From positions 7,386,001 through 7,450,000 of the forward strand of contig CM065389.1 of the NCBI GenBank assembly GCA_033060915.1: a stretch of 64,000 nt of DNA. The letters are read 5' to 3'. Made by a program: the position numbers and the translations under genes. Below the pieces are notes generated by a model that did no database searches, was not told the origin of the DNA, and worked only from the letters and a program-made list of their open reading frames with translations. Every line of letters begins with the position of its first letter. The first letter of the stretch is position 1. This stretch comes from Euryodendron excelsum (Eukaryota; Streptophyta; Magnoliopsida; Ericales; Pentaphylacaceae). Positions 12,235 to 24,800 of the stretch are shown here, one piece after another.

Positions 12235-15200
12235 ATCTCCTCTCCCTCCGTCTCTCTCTCGTCTCTTATTTCTATCTTCTCTCTGTCCTGCTTTTCTTTA
12301 GTCTCTCTTCTTCTCGTGTGAATGAGAGGCTTGGAAGACATGATGAGCCCTCTTCTCTTTCTATCTCTATCTCGTCATGTTCGCATATTTTTTACTTTTA
12401 TTTTATTTTTAAATAAAATCAGCATGCCGTATTTTTCATAAGCAAAATTATATTAGAAAGGTACCAAGGTGGTACCACCTGTATACATTATAAGAAAATA
12501 AAAATAAAATATCTCAAACTACTAGACATAACTCTTTACTTGAAATTCTCTACGAAGTTAAAATTTTGGTTCAACAATGGATCAACAATGCCAGAAAACC
12601 AAGTATAGGGATAAGATTGTACTTTTCAACTTAAAAAGTAGTTCCTCTGTTTCATTAGAAGTCCTTCGGTTGAGCTCCCCAAATAATCCACATCAAACAC
12701 AAATCCATCTGAGACCAAAGCATTTTTCCTTCTCTTCCCCACTCTAGATGCCCGCTAAGAAATGGTATGGTCCATAATACTCTTAGGAAACACCTACATT
12801 AGCCTAAGCATACCAAGAACCATGACCCAAAGATCTCTCGTCGCCGTACAATGAATGAGGAGGTGATCAACCAATTTTGCAATTTGCTTACACATACAAC
12901 ACCAATTAATGTGAATTTTCTTTCTCCTAATTAAGTTTTCAATGGTAAGGACTGTACCATGAGCCGTCCACACACACACCCGCACAAAAAGAAGTAATCT
13001 TTGACGGTGCCTTAGGTATCCAAATCCCTCGCCAAGGAAAGAAAGATCCTCTTTGACCTGCTAAAGCTTAATAGAAAGATTTCACTTAAACATAGCCAAA
13101 CCTCGACCTCCTCCATCTCAAAACATCCTTAGCTTCTCCTATTGAGGGAATGTCATAAAGAAGTGTAGGAAGATCCACCAATTCCCTCACTTCCCAATCA
13201 TTCAATTTTTTATGGGGGGTAATGTCCCAAAAACTTGAGATTCAATTTTCTTGAGAAAATCACTAACTGAGACTCCTCTTTCCACCCCAACATGAAAGAG
13301 TAATGAGAATGTCTCCTCAAACTTCTCTTCCCCGCACCAAAGATGGCTCTAGAAATGTGCACTTTGACCATTCTCGACAGGCAACCTTGCATGACCCTAG
13401 AAATAATTCCAACCTAGACGAATACCCAAAGGCCCTTCGCCATTGAAGACCAATCCCTCCGTGTACAGGCATATTTTCCCAAAATCCCCAAACCCAACTC
13501 TAAGGGGTGTAAAAACTATCTTCCAAACCACCAAACGATATTTGAACTCCTCTCCTACCGCACCCCAAAGAGAATTCTTTTACATCTTTCAGGCTTCTTA
13601 GCAACTTAAGAAGGGTTTGTGAATAACGACATGAAATAGGTAGGCAAACTCAGTTCCCAAAATGGAAAGCAAAAAGCCTAATGTTCCTAATATAAAAAGC
13701 CTTGGCTTCCATTTTGGGGTGTAAGGTGGAATCCCTGCCTTTTTTTTTTCCTTCTTATCTGGGCCTCCTCTTGTATTCCTCTTTAAGTTCAAGCATTTTT
13801 GGGTTTCAGCTATTGAAACCTTTCAGAGACAGCTGACCGTTCCTTCCATTTTTTTGTAGTTTCTGGACTTTGCTGCTAATCTTGAGCCCACGTTCTTCTT
13901 TTGCAACCTTCTCATTCAGGAGTGTTTGCATTTTGTTCAAGGTTTTGTAATATGTACTCATGTTCCTGCCATTCCCGTACTTGACGTGTTTCTAATATTT
14001 CCATTTGTTTAGAAAATTTTTATGACTATTTATCCAAGAGCTGCATTTACCTTCTACTGTAACTTTTTGCTACTTCTCAGTGCTTTAGTTTTGGTGTTTG
14101 TGCGCCCATGCAACACTTTGTGGTTCTACCAGTGATAAAAATTGTGATTTTAATTTCTATGTCCTTTCTGATTGGCTCCTCAAAGTAGCGGGTGCTTTAC
14201 CACTCTAATAAGACAAGAAAGAAATTCTGTTAGTTATTTATTTACTTTACCTAGTGTTGGAGTTTGTCAAATATTTCCACTCAAGATTTCCATGGTTTTG
14301 TAGTTTACAGTATGAAGAAAACTTGGAAGTAGTTTGCAAGTTTCCTTTGCAGTTTATATTATGTTGAAGTTGTCTGTACACTTTATCTGTAGTCTTTCTT
14401 TATGGACAAACAACCAAGGAACCAGCTGAACAAGGAGTTTATTCTATTGGATAATAAGTCTGTTCCACTTTATGATCGCGGATATTCATTGGGATTGACT
14501 TCAACAGACAGCTCTAGTAAACTGGAAGGGTAAATACTTTTATTTGTGTATGAATATGTAAACTGCTTTTAGTAAAAAAAAAAATGAATCAATGACTGTT
14601 ATTAAAAGAAATGGCTGGAGATTGCCTAAGTTGCAATATTTTGATCTCAAGATCCTTAGAAATGTGATTTCTTACTTGAAATTTTTTGATATATTTTTAT
14701 TTTTGACCTCTGGGGAGAAACTTGTATCTTAATTATAAAGCATGCCATTTATTTCAGATAGGTTAAACCTTCTGAAATGTTGAAATCTGAGCAGTATTTG
14801 TAGTCATGCCAGGAGAATAACACTTTATTGTATTAACTTATGATATCTAGAGGATCTGTTCTCTTACAGGAGAGCCACGTATTGATTTGGCTGCATGTTC
14901 ATTTATTTATACAACTGTACTCGTGTTTAGGTTCACGTTCACTTGTAGTTTCTACTTGTCTGTGTTGACAACTTTCTAATATGTACTCAAGTAGGTATGT
15001 GTATCATGCACACCTCTATCTCCTCATAGAGATGGCGGAGAGTAAGAACAGAAAAAGGGAAGATGATGGCTGCATACCTAAAGCTGTTGGGACTGGGAGA
15101 AGCTTTCTTAACTATCACATGGTTTATGTTACGCAGACTCTTCTAAAATGTATAAAGTTCATGTATTGGACACTTAACACTTGGACTCTAAGTCTCTAAC

Positions 15201-16093
15201 ACTAGGGTAAGGCCCATAAGGGTACGGGAATGGACATGTGTCCTACATGTATTGTTGGAATTTGGATATTATCCTAACAAAAATATTCAGTAATTCGAGT
15301 TTACCTTATAAATATGCATACATAAAACCCTCATATTGACATGAATTTGCCGCCTTCTAATCAAATTGTCAATGGTAAGTATTTTACCATGCACCACCAA
15401 CCACACAAAAAAGGCAATCATTGTTGACACGTTTCATGCCTCTTATGGACGTGGTTGGCTAGGAGGAAAGCCAACTAATGATCTTCTACCCCTTTGTTAT
15501 TATCCTCTGTCCAGTACTAATTTGTAACTTATATCTCTCTTTTGCAGTTTCATTTTTGGGTGAACAATCCTTTCTGCCTATACATCACACACATTTTGTT
15601 CAATTGCCTAGCACATGATGTAATTTGTAAATTTTATTTGTTGTGTTGTAGGGGCTTGGAAATAGTAGATGCTTCCCGGTGTTTCAATTGTGGTTCCTAC
15701 AACCACTCATTGAAGGAGTGTCCAAAGCCTCGTGACAATGTAGCTGTCAATAATGCTCGAAAGCAACACAAGTCTAGGCATAATAAAAATGCCAGTTCGC
15801 GTAAGCCAACTCGATATTACCAAAATTCTCCTGGGGGAAAGTATGATGGTTTAAGGCCAGGTGTACTTGATGCTGAAACACGACAGCTTTTAGGTCTTGG
15901 GGTAATATGAATAATCCTTTTTTTGCATTTAAAGGCTTGGTACTATTTTTCTTCTGTGTATTACGTCAACTTTAGTTGTCAAGTCAAAATGCCAAATTTA
16001 CACATTTTCTTCAGACCATTTTGAGCCAGACTGTCTTAACATTTTTCATGCTTAACACTAATGTCTTGCCATTTTTGGCATCACCACTTTTGG

Positions 16094-16149
<56 letters not shown>

Positions 16150-19100
16150 CCACTATCATCGTTGGCCCTAACTTTATGTTCACTAATTATCTCATCAACA
16201 TCCTCAAGGAATTACATCATCACTATTAAAAGATTATATGGTCATTTTTTTTTCATTTTTCATTTTTACTTCTTTGATTTTTCAACCCTTGGAACAAGTT
16301 CTTGTTTAGATGACTAGATCTATGTTTTCTTCTAAAGATATCAACAAGTTTTTGTGTTTTCTTGCCTCTTCACCTTTGCTTGATTTTTCTAATCTCTCTT
16401 GCAGTGTTGGTTGATGGGCTGGGGCAAGGTGGGGTTGGGGTGATCCCCTCCTGAGAGCAGGACTTGTTTTAAGTGGGGTGGGTTTGGGAGGAGGGGCCCG
16501 TGGCCCCCACCCATATCCGCCCCGTTACCATCCCAATGACAGAGCTCTAATCGTAAGGACAACAATCACAAGTGAAATTAGTGATTTCCTTGTGACTATA
16601 GGATTTAGTCAAGAATTTGCAGGCTCGTATCATTTTGCATTAGTTATGAATGAATTAGCTAACAATGTACAAGATGAGATGCTATGGTGTATGCTATTTG
16701 TTGATGATATTGTTTTAATGGATAAAAAATAAAATTAGGGATAAAGGCTAAAAATTTTAGAGAGAAACTCTAGAATCAAAAGGTATGTAAATCAAACTAA
16801 AGTTGGATACATGGAATGTAACTTCAGTAAAAGACAAAATAAGCTAGTATTGAAATTGAAGAAATACCCAAAATGGACAATTTTGATACCCACGCTCAAT
16901 TATGCATATGGACGAAGACATTGGTGATGATGTTGCTCATGGAATCAAGACAGGATGGATTAAGTGGGTGAGTGCTTTGGTGTCTTGTGTGATCGATGCA
17001 TACCCTTTAGATTAAAAAGAAAATTTCACAAAACAGTGTAAGAGCATGCATGCTTACGGTGCAAAATGTTGCGCAATCAAGAAACAACATATTCACAATT
17101 TGGGTTGAGCCCATACAAGGTTGTTCAGGTGGTATGTGTGAAAATTAGAAAAGATAGGATTAGATATAAATTAATTCATTAGAGATAAAATGGGAGAAAA
17201 CTAATTAAGATAGTTTGATCATGTGCAATGCAAACCGATAATTGTATCAGTTAGGAAGAATGATATAGCCTACATTGAGGGTAGTATTAGTAAGTTCATG
17301 TAATTAGAAAGACATGCTAGCTTGTAGTTTCTTCTAAAAATTATGGTCCTTTCTTGAGCTAAACCGTGAAACAGGACTCATGTAGGCAACCCCAAGTAGT
17401 TGGGACAAGGCTTTGTTTAGTTGAGAGACTGTACATTTTTACATGGGCACTAAAGGGGCCTTGAAGGATTTTAATTTTCGATAAAATACTAAAAACTGAA
17501 AGTAAAATTGCAAATTTCAAATAAACAAGAATGGATAGGTAATCTCCACATTGAACATGGAGGCCGTGAAATGCGAATGAACCTACTTCCAAAAAGCAAG
17601 GGTCCTTATTACACCAACTATGAATAGTGGTAGGTTTGTGAATGATCATTCTGTGCTTGTAACTACTGTTAAGTGCTAGAATTGAAGCCTATTTTCAGAT
17701 AAGCCTGCATCAGGACTTCTATTTGAGCTTCAGGATGGTTAGAGTTTCAAGATCTCTAAACATGTCTCCTTTGTGTTTAGAGATTGAAATGTGGCTTCTT
17801 CTTCCAATGCTTATTTGGTGATTAGTAATTACCATACCTTGGTGTTAAACCCTCCAATTGTGGATACAATTAAATTCAGCACAGAAGTGTGCTCAATAGA
17901 GAATCCAGTGAGTGGAATTTTGGCTTTATGTAGCGACCATGATACCTGGTTTCTTGTCAATTTCTCTTCCCTTGTTGGCTGAGGTGAAGCCATGATAGTG
18001 GAATATGTACGCTATGCAGCCCTCCTTTGTGGACTGAGCTATGTGGAGAAGCATTTTGTGGTGATTCATTGATAGTATCTTACATTGGGTAAAAAAAGGC
18101 TTTTAGAAGCTTGACCATTGATGAAGGGAGGGCTAGGTTCTTGTCCTCTCCGAGTGTATGTGATGCTTGTCCTCTCTGAGTGTCTGTGATACGCACCTTT
18201 TGGGATGCTTTTTTATTTCTTATCTTTGCTTGAAGGGTAGTTCCGCCTTATAAAGCATTCTATTACTTCCAGCCAACGGCAATTTAAGCAGGTGGGGGGA
18301 TGAAATGAATGATAAAGGGGCACCCATTTTCAATTCAGCATCTGCTCGTTCCATTGTTTTGCCCTTTATTTGTTTTAATTGCTCTAAAAAGTTGTCATTT
18401 ATGGCTAGCTACTTATGAGAGTCTTCAAATCCCATGAGAAAAGTACATAAGCCATTTTCACCAGAATTGAGTATTGGTTAGCTTTGCAATAGCCTTAATT
18501 TCTTAAACATTGGAATACTTAGGTACCTACTTATCTTTATGGTGAAGGTTGATATGGTCAGTGTATACAAGCACTAATGCCACTCTGATTCTCAGGTTAA
18601 ATTGACAACATTTGCTCTTCTCAATCATAGGTTTTTTTATCAGACTTTTTTTGGGTATTTATTATTAATGTGAGGTGCTTTATTTTGCTCTCTTGCTTGA
18701 GATATCCATGCAAGATGTTACCAGAACAAGTCATTGGTTAATCTTGCAAGAAACTTGAGTTGTTTGATTCTATTTCTTGGTGTGTGGTGGTGAAGGTGTC
18801 TCAAAATATTTCCTACTTTTCTTCTTTCCTGTTGAAGTCAGCTGCAGGAATCGTGTACAACCTCCTCCATCACCATGTCTCTCCATTAAGATTGCCTTAA
18901 TGTTTTCGGAACCATACTTCTCTTATAACTTGAAAGCAATTTGAAATGCCTCATTTTATTCTTTAGCTTCAGATTGGTTGTTAATTTTGTTGACATACTG
19001 TTCACTTCATTTGTGCAAGAATTTAGGAACTTTAGTTATTGAGCAATGTTTGTCATGATATAAACATCTTAAGCTGTATTAGGATGTCTGTTTTTCCTTT

Positions 19101-20772
19101 TTCGAAGTTCTAGTTCTAGTTCCTGAGCTTTTTTTCCTGTCTATGCACAGGAGCTTGATCCACCTCCGTGGCTTAACAGAATGCGAGACATAGGATATCC
19201 ACTGGGATATCTAGGTAAATGTATTATTTACTTAAATTCATAGTACCCAACTACATGTCTTCTACCATATCTCCCTGGTAGTGTTCTTTGTTTTTCTGTC
19301 AAATCTGTACTAGTGCTATTTGGATTTTTATAGTGCATATACAGCTGAATTGATTTGGGCTTGTACTCAAATTAAGTGTTGGATTTGCTTTCTTTCTCCA
19401 TAGCATCTTGGGTTTCTTCTTTGTGCTCTTTCTCCTTACATTATCATGCCTACCTGCATGTGGGTTGTCTGGAAATTTGGAAAATCTTTCAACCTTGGCC
19501 TGATTTCCACTTCCTCTGGTTAGATGAGTTCGGTTCTTTTGGTACAGCCATACTGTCTTACCTTGCCCCAACAAATTCATTATACATTCTGGTAATTGTA
19601 GATTATGTTTCCCTATACAATGGACGGGCACACTATTTACATCCTACTTATGTGAAGCATGGGAAAACAACAATAACATGTCAAAATCTCTCGTTATGGG
19701 ACATCAAACTCTTAGGAGAATGTAATCCATCATTTGGTACTAAAGAAAATTTCTAAAGTGAAAAGAATGATGGGCAAATTGAATCAATATTCAAAAGTAA
19801 TGTACTAGCTTATTATCATAAAAATGGTAGGATGCTGGAATCTCAACTTACGACATGTAATTAATTTCTAGTGATGTGTGGGACCATGCTCGGTGCATTG
19901 TTTCTGTTACCATAGAAGAAGAAGAAGCTTGCAGCCTCTAAACTTTTTCCTATTTCTGGACTGGCTTTGAGGAATCCTTACTTCCCTTATCTAATGTTCG
20001 TTTCTACAGCTTTCACTCTTCTAGTTATTGTATTGTTCATGTTTCGACAACTTCCCTTAATATTCTCATATCATTTGTGATCTCAAATCATTTTTGTTGG
20101 CATTTTTTAGATCCTGAAGATAAGGACCAGCCATCAGGGATTATAATATTTGCTGATGAGGAAAGCAAGGAAGAAAAGGAGGATGGGGAAATCCTTGAGA
20201 CAGAGTATCCCAAGCTGCCTAGGAAAATGAGTGTTGAATTTCCAGGAATAAATGCACCAATCCCAGAACAGGCAGATGAAAGACGATGGGCAGCTGGGCC
20301 TTCAACTTTCGATATATCTAGGAATCAATCACACCGCAGATTTAACTCTTCATCAGAACCCATTAGCAGAGGACAGTATCATGATCAAAGGTGGTCCAGG
20401 GATTTCAGAGATGACGGGCCTCCTGGCTGTGACCCTAACTTATCTAGTTACTCACAGAGGCATGGTGGTTATGACTCTGGCTACAGTCCCCAGAGTGCAA
20501 GAGGTCATATTTCGATACCAGCTGGAAGCCCTAGTTTCGGGAGATCCTTGTCTGACAGAGGTAGATGGAACCCTTTAGTCAATGAAGGTTCTCCGAATCC
20601 TGGTTTATACAATTCTGTACCGTATTCACCTCCACATAGACTGTTTTTACCACAGAATTATGGTTCGGCCAGTTCTGAAAGGCGGGATGATTACAGTTGG
20701 AGTGATTACAACCCAAATTTTTCATCTCACTACAAGGATAAGCATGACAAGCACCATCACAGCCGGAGGTAA
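9097..20772 (+). CDS. CCHC zinc-knuckle and PSP-domain protein, plant ZCCHC8 type
   Basis: Eight coding exons join in frame: 9097-9502, 9790-9871, 10002-10077, 11100-11180, 14393-14529, 15652-15901, 19151-19214 and 20111-20772, giving 585 residues. Residues 1-135 are acidic and Ser-rich. A conserved block follows (YNSLTRDSKRKLEELLQHW, then FPALCIGLDN and an ending in FMDKQPRNQLNKEF). A CX2CX4HX4C zinc knuckle has Cys271, Cys274, His279 and Cys284. A proline-rich PSP domain spans about 318-368 (KYDGLRPGVLDAETRQLLGL, then ELDPPPWLNRMRDIGYPLGY). The C-terminal part is Ser/Tyr/Arg-rich and ends in a His/Lys-rich tail. Family knowledge: ZCCHC8 is a scaffold of the nuclear exosome-targeting (NEXT) complex, which in plants works with the HEN2 helicase and RBM7. 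Introns 4 and 6 exceed 3 kb and contain LINE remnants. The domain calls are firm; the NEXT role is inferred from the family. Confidence 0.92.
9611..9636. repeat. CT microsatellite in intron 1 of the PSP-domain gene
   Basis: A CT run of about 26 bases within the first coding intron (9503-9789), followed by TG/TATG-rich text. The open frame that reads through exon 1 into this intron is extended artificially by the repeat. Confidence 0.85.
12100..12315. repeat. Compound pyrimidine microsatellite in intron 4
   Basis: Consecutive TTC, CTC, poly-C and CT runs. This produces three overlapping long frames made almost only of Ser, Leu and Pro, which are not genes. It lies in the 3.2-kb intron 4 of the PSP-domain gene. 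Confidence 0.9.
12750..13560 (-). mobile_element. LINE remnant with RT zinc-binding domain, in intron 4
   Basis: Read on the minus strand, this segment encodes broken pieces of the C-terminal end of a plant L1-type LINE ORF2. The clearest piece, at 12794-12985, reads WTAHGTVLTIENLIRRKK, then NWCCMCKQIAKLVDHLLIHC and a Trp. This is the CxxC...HxxxxC pattern of the zf-RVT domain that follows reverse transcriptase. Further upstream on the same strand lie fragments resembling the LINE segments 'DWEV..ELV' and 'FPWRGIW'. Frames are interrupted, so it is dead. It is antisense to the host gene. Confidence 0.8.
15350..15450 (-). mobile_element. Short LINE fragment related to the one at 12.9 kb
   Basis: About 90 bases here (for example 'caatggtaagtattttaccatg' split around the variable bases, then 'ccacacaaaaaa') match the zf-RVT-encoding part of the remnant at about 12930-13010 in the same orientation. 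It lies in intron 5 of the PSP-domain gene and is a second, very short, eroded piece of the same LINE family. Confidence 0.6.
16096..16145. repeat. CT microsatellite in intron 6
   Basis: A CT run of about 50 bases in intron 6 (15902-19150) of the PSP-domain gene. It creates an apparent 113-codon frame that is not a gene. Confidence 0.9.
16549..17425 (+). mobile_element. RTE-type LINE reverse transcriptase remnant in intron 6
   Basis: On the plus strand the decayed frame reads ALVMNELANNVQDEMLWCML followed by FVDDIVLMDK, the reverse-transcriptase catalytic region with FVDD in place of the usual FADD. Later pieces are VGYMECNFS, DDVAHGIKTGWIKWVSA and GAKCCAIKKQHIH, all typical of the RTE-like LINEs common in dicots. 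The 3' end 'caaccccaagtagttgggacaaggctttgtt' (given here as landmarks 'aagtagttgggacaag' and 'ctttgttt') matches that family's tail. Several stops and frameshifts show it is inactive. It is in the same orientation as the host gene. Confidence 0.8.
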
Positions 20773-20880
20773 TAGCATCGATTCTATTCATAATGGACTA
20801 GATACATGATATTTATTTGGCTACAACAATTAGAATGAGTTATTGTACAAAGATTAGATAGGTGATCTTTATATTCAATG

Positions 20881-20996
20881 GCCCTGTAACGATGTATCTT
20901 TGTATGTGATTCATAACTTAATTCACTAGTTATGCTAATGGCCCTGTAAAGATGTATCTTTGAACGTGATTCATAACTTAATTCACTAGTTATGCT
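20881..20996 (+). repeat. 60-bp tandem duplication in the 3' UTR region
   Basis: Two adjacent units, 20881-20940 and 20941-20996, start with gccctgtaa and end with cactagttatgct. They differ at only a few bases. They begin 108 bases after the stop codon of the PSP-domain gene, so they probably lie in its 3' UTR. The high identity implies a recent slippage or duplication event. Confidence 0.9.
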
Positions 20997-21349
20997 ATAC
21001 TATTAGTCTTGTAATTCCATCTTTTTGGAGGTTCCTACATAACTTTTTGGTGGCATTGTTTAATATTAGCTTTCATTAATATAATTATGAGAAGAGAGCT
21101 ACTAGGATCAGCTGCGACTGTGCAACAATCAATGGCTGATGCTAGCCACATCAACAAGGGACCACAATCAAGTGGTGGGTTTAGGTTGATGTGGCTAGCA
21201 TATGCTGACAACTGTCGCACAGCCACAATTGATGCTAGTGTTTTTCTTAGGGTCAAAAGCATTGCATAGCAGTACATGCAAGGAATCTGAAGGGATGGGG
21301 GTCAACTAGGCTTTTGATTCAGCGCAAATTTCAAAATTTGAACCTTCAG

Positions 21350-21386
<37 letters not shown>

Positions 21387-21889
21387 GTACAACATAGGTG
21401 TAAAATTTGTTCAGAATGATTCATATTTTCATAGGGAAGAACTGCATGAAAAAGATAAAATTACTACACCAGTGTGAGAAGTTTGTTTGAAATTCACAGC
21501 TAACTGATTCTGAGCAAATCTTACTATCTCCAGTTTCCAACAATTGTAGTAGCACAAAGGAATCCTTCAAAATGAACCTCAAAATGTCACCAAACTTGAA
21601 TTACATCCAAGGTGAAGTAATTAAAAGTTAGAGGAAACTATCTGGTCTACTCAACTGATAAACAACGTGAAAAATCAATAACAACCGGTATGTCATAATC
21701 TCATCCACCAAAACTTAAAGGTATGCCCATACCTGTAAGCCCTTTAGCAAATACAAGAATTAGAGTGGAAAACAATAAGACAAGTAAACCGGAAATTCAA
21801 CAGTGTCAAGCAATGAAAGATAGCACAGCCAATGCTTCATTTCACTTTCAAGGACACTAAATAGCACCAAACGATGCGTCCTTTCACTT
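20997..21889. other. Convergent spacer between PSP-domain gene and ERG28
   Basis: No coding sequence is seen. It contains the inverted-repeat element at 21087-21245 and a GA microsatellite at about 21354-21382, and must hold the 3' ends of the two convergent genes. Confidence 0.5.
21087..21245. mobile_element. Foldback/MITE-like inverted repeat
   Basis: A perfect 16-base inverted pair, tgctagccacatcaac at 21140-21155 and its complement at 21185-21200, lies inside longer imperfect arms that run outward to about 21090 and 21240. The short length, palindromic form and lack of coding potential suggest a non-autonomous DNA transposon. Both strands show short open frames only because of the palindrome. 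Confidence 0.55.
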
Positions 21890-24800
21890 TCAAGAACGCT
21901 TAACATTGATCTGCTGATGGGCATTCCACTGCAACAACATCCATATTATGGATGTTCCTAATTCAAACAATGTCTGTTAGATTCTAGCAATAAAAAATTA
22001 CTCTAGTAATTTCAATCAGTGTGTGAAATGATGACATAGATTGATGAAAACATGATAATTTGGAGCACTTTAGTGACCACAAGTAAAGAGAAGTTGAAAA
22101 TTAAGATACAATCACTAACCAGTGCCACAATCAAAGCTTAGAAATTCTACTCTTACACATTACATCAGTAGCCAGTAGCATGTAAGAACTCAGAAATTAC
22201 CAGCATGACCGATAAAGTGGATGGCACTTCTGCCCATCCCCGGACTGAATGGCAAGGTTTGAGTGCCCCCTTGACAATTGGTTTTTGACTTTGAGACATT
22301 GGAAGCCTAGCTTATGGCTCGGACTAAAGGGTTATAACTTTGTACTTTTGCAGTGGAGGAGAGAGAGAGTTGCAAGCTAGAGTCTATCAAGGGCATGCTA
22401 GCATGCACAATAAAATTTAGTAGGGTAATGAACTGCCTGCACCCAAAATTTATGCAGCAGAGTACAGGCTCTATAGTTTGGAGGCTCAAACAGCAAATCC
22501 TCTTTTAAACCAAACCAACACATAAAAAGCATACCTAAAGATCCCAAATATCAAAGCAACAAAGCTACAAAGCACATACAACGACACGCATTACAAAGCT
22601 ACTAAATCTCTAGTTTTAATACTCTGTTGAGGTTTAGTTAATCCTATATCTTGTAGGCTAGATGTCAAGTTAACAAACCCAAGCCAAAGTAGGGTGGCAG
22701 ACCTCAAGCACAACTACCATATTTCAGGCACAACAGATTTTCAAGAGTAAACAGGCAAATCAAAACAGAAACTATAGTCCTAATTGTCTACTCGTAAAAG
22801 TTCACAGAAGCATCAACCTCTATGATTCACATGTACATACATAAGAAGGGGCTCTGCAGGTTCAAAGAGAAAAAAGTACATGCAACGGGAAATATATGAA
22901 CAAAAATAAGAATATGCTATGTCAAATATCTGCACAAATTTAAGAACTTGCACAAGAGAGCCCAACAGTGTATCCTTATTCCACATACAGATGCTTACAA
23001 AGATGTCTTAATGTATCACTCAGGAGATAGTGAATTTACAGAAAAAAATGTCAAGGCAACTTTATAATTATTACAATGAAGGAAAACCTATTTGATTATG
23101 AGTTTAGCACTTTAGTTGCACAGAAAAATTTTGGCTGAACCAGTTAAGGAAAATTCCCAGTGGAAGTATAGTGTTTTAAAAAGACATTTTTCTTTCTTCT
23201 TCTTCTTCTTCTTCTTTTTATTTTATTTTTTGGTCCAGGTGTGGTGTAAGAGAAACAACGTACAAAAAAAAATTACGAACGCAATGAGCAAAAGAGAAGA
23301 TCTAAAACATCAAAAGATTGTGAAAAAATAGTGTTCAATGACATGAATTTGTAGAATAGGATCCTTATTGCCAATGTTGAGTATTTTGGATGACAATGGC
23401 CATGGTGCTCAAGCCCTATCAAAACATTGCCATGGGATATCACTCAATGTCTATAGATTGTTTGTATGTCACAGATGCAGCACTAAATTACTTAAGACAG
23501 GGAAAGGGTGACTTTTCATCTATATTGGATCTTGCAGATAGCGACAGAGCTTATCTTCAAGAAAATTTTAACAGAAAAAATAAAAACAGAGAAAACCATT
23601 AACTATGTTGAAGGGAAAAGTGCAATTCAGATCAATAATTTTTGAGTGAATGCAACATTAGAGATCAGATAATGATTTACAACTCCCAAACTAAACCAAA
23701 TTTTCAACTGCACACAAAATGGAGAAATATACAGATCAATAGAGACAAATCCAAACAAAATCAAGACCTCTTGAATGTCAACATGAATAATTATGTAAAA
23801 TGAAGTAAAAGATTGGCAGGTTTTATTAGTAATTAATACCTGCAAAGATGCCAACTGTTGTCAGATTTGCAATGGCCATTGTCTGATATATTAGGTATTC
23901 TGTCAGGAAATGACCAAAAGCATAGACGAACGAAAAAAAGGTAGCTAGATATAGCGGCTTGTTATCAAGGTTAAATGCACAGAGAATGCAAAGCGTGCAA
24001 GTCAACAGTGTCCAAACTCCAAATGTCCTTCCATGAACGTCAGTCACTACAAGAAAAAAATGAGAATGAAAATATAATAGAAAGTCAACCTGGTTGAACA
24101 CATTACATTGCACAAAAAGAAAATTTTAACATTACATTAGGCATGAACGAGCATTGAATAATGAGGATATGAATGTTGTGATTCCAAGCAAGATACAAAC
24201 TCATTCTACACTGGCTAACCACAGAAAATCAACCCAGTATTTTTAGAAAAAGATTACAGCCGCCAGACACCCAAGTACAAGTACCTACGTTAACCACAAT
24301 TGCAAGATGCCAGCTAATCTACCATAGGAACGTAATATAGATGAGTTTTTTTTTTTTCTTTTGTATATATACAGTATAGCTTATAACCAGATGTCATCCA
24401 CATCGTGATTGCAATTATAACTGCGAGGTGCAATTAAGTCCACTCTATGGCAACAAAGATTGCATGCTAATCTCCCATAGGATTGAGCATCTCCAACACT
24501 ACTCTCTGAAATAACTAATCAAAATATACTTAAAAACTCCATTCTCTATTTTGGCTAGCCACTTTTAAAAAAATCATCCTACAATACTCTCTATTTTAGC
24601 TAACCATCTCATAAATTATTCTTTTTTTAGCACTTACCCCAAGAAAAGAGAAAAAAAAAGAGAGAATGAGAGAATGAGAGAGATTTGTGAAATAATAATA
24701 TTTAAAGTTTAGAGTGCCACTTTTGGCTCTCTACATTTGGAGAGTCAAAGTGAGGCTCTCTAAAACAGAGAGCCATATAGAGAGCTGTTGGAGGGCTATT

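Noticed and set aside
12069..12416. Three overlapping frames of 72-115 codons
   Set aside because: They are almost only Ser, Leu, Pro and Phe, produced by a pyrimidine microsatellite inside an intron.
19299..19756. 110- and 126-codon frames on opposite strands
   Set aside because: They lie in intron 7 of the PSP-domain gene, overlap each other and show no family motif.
20881..20996. CRISPR-like repeat
   Set aside because: There are only two adjacent units without spacers, in a plant gene 3' region; it is a simple tandem duplication.
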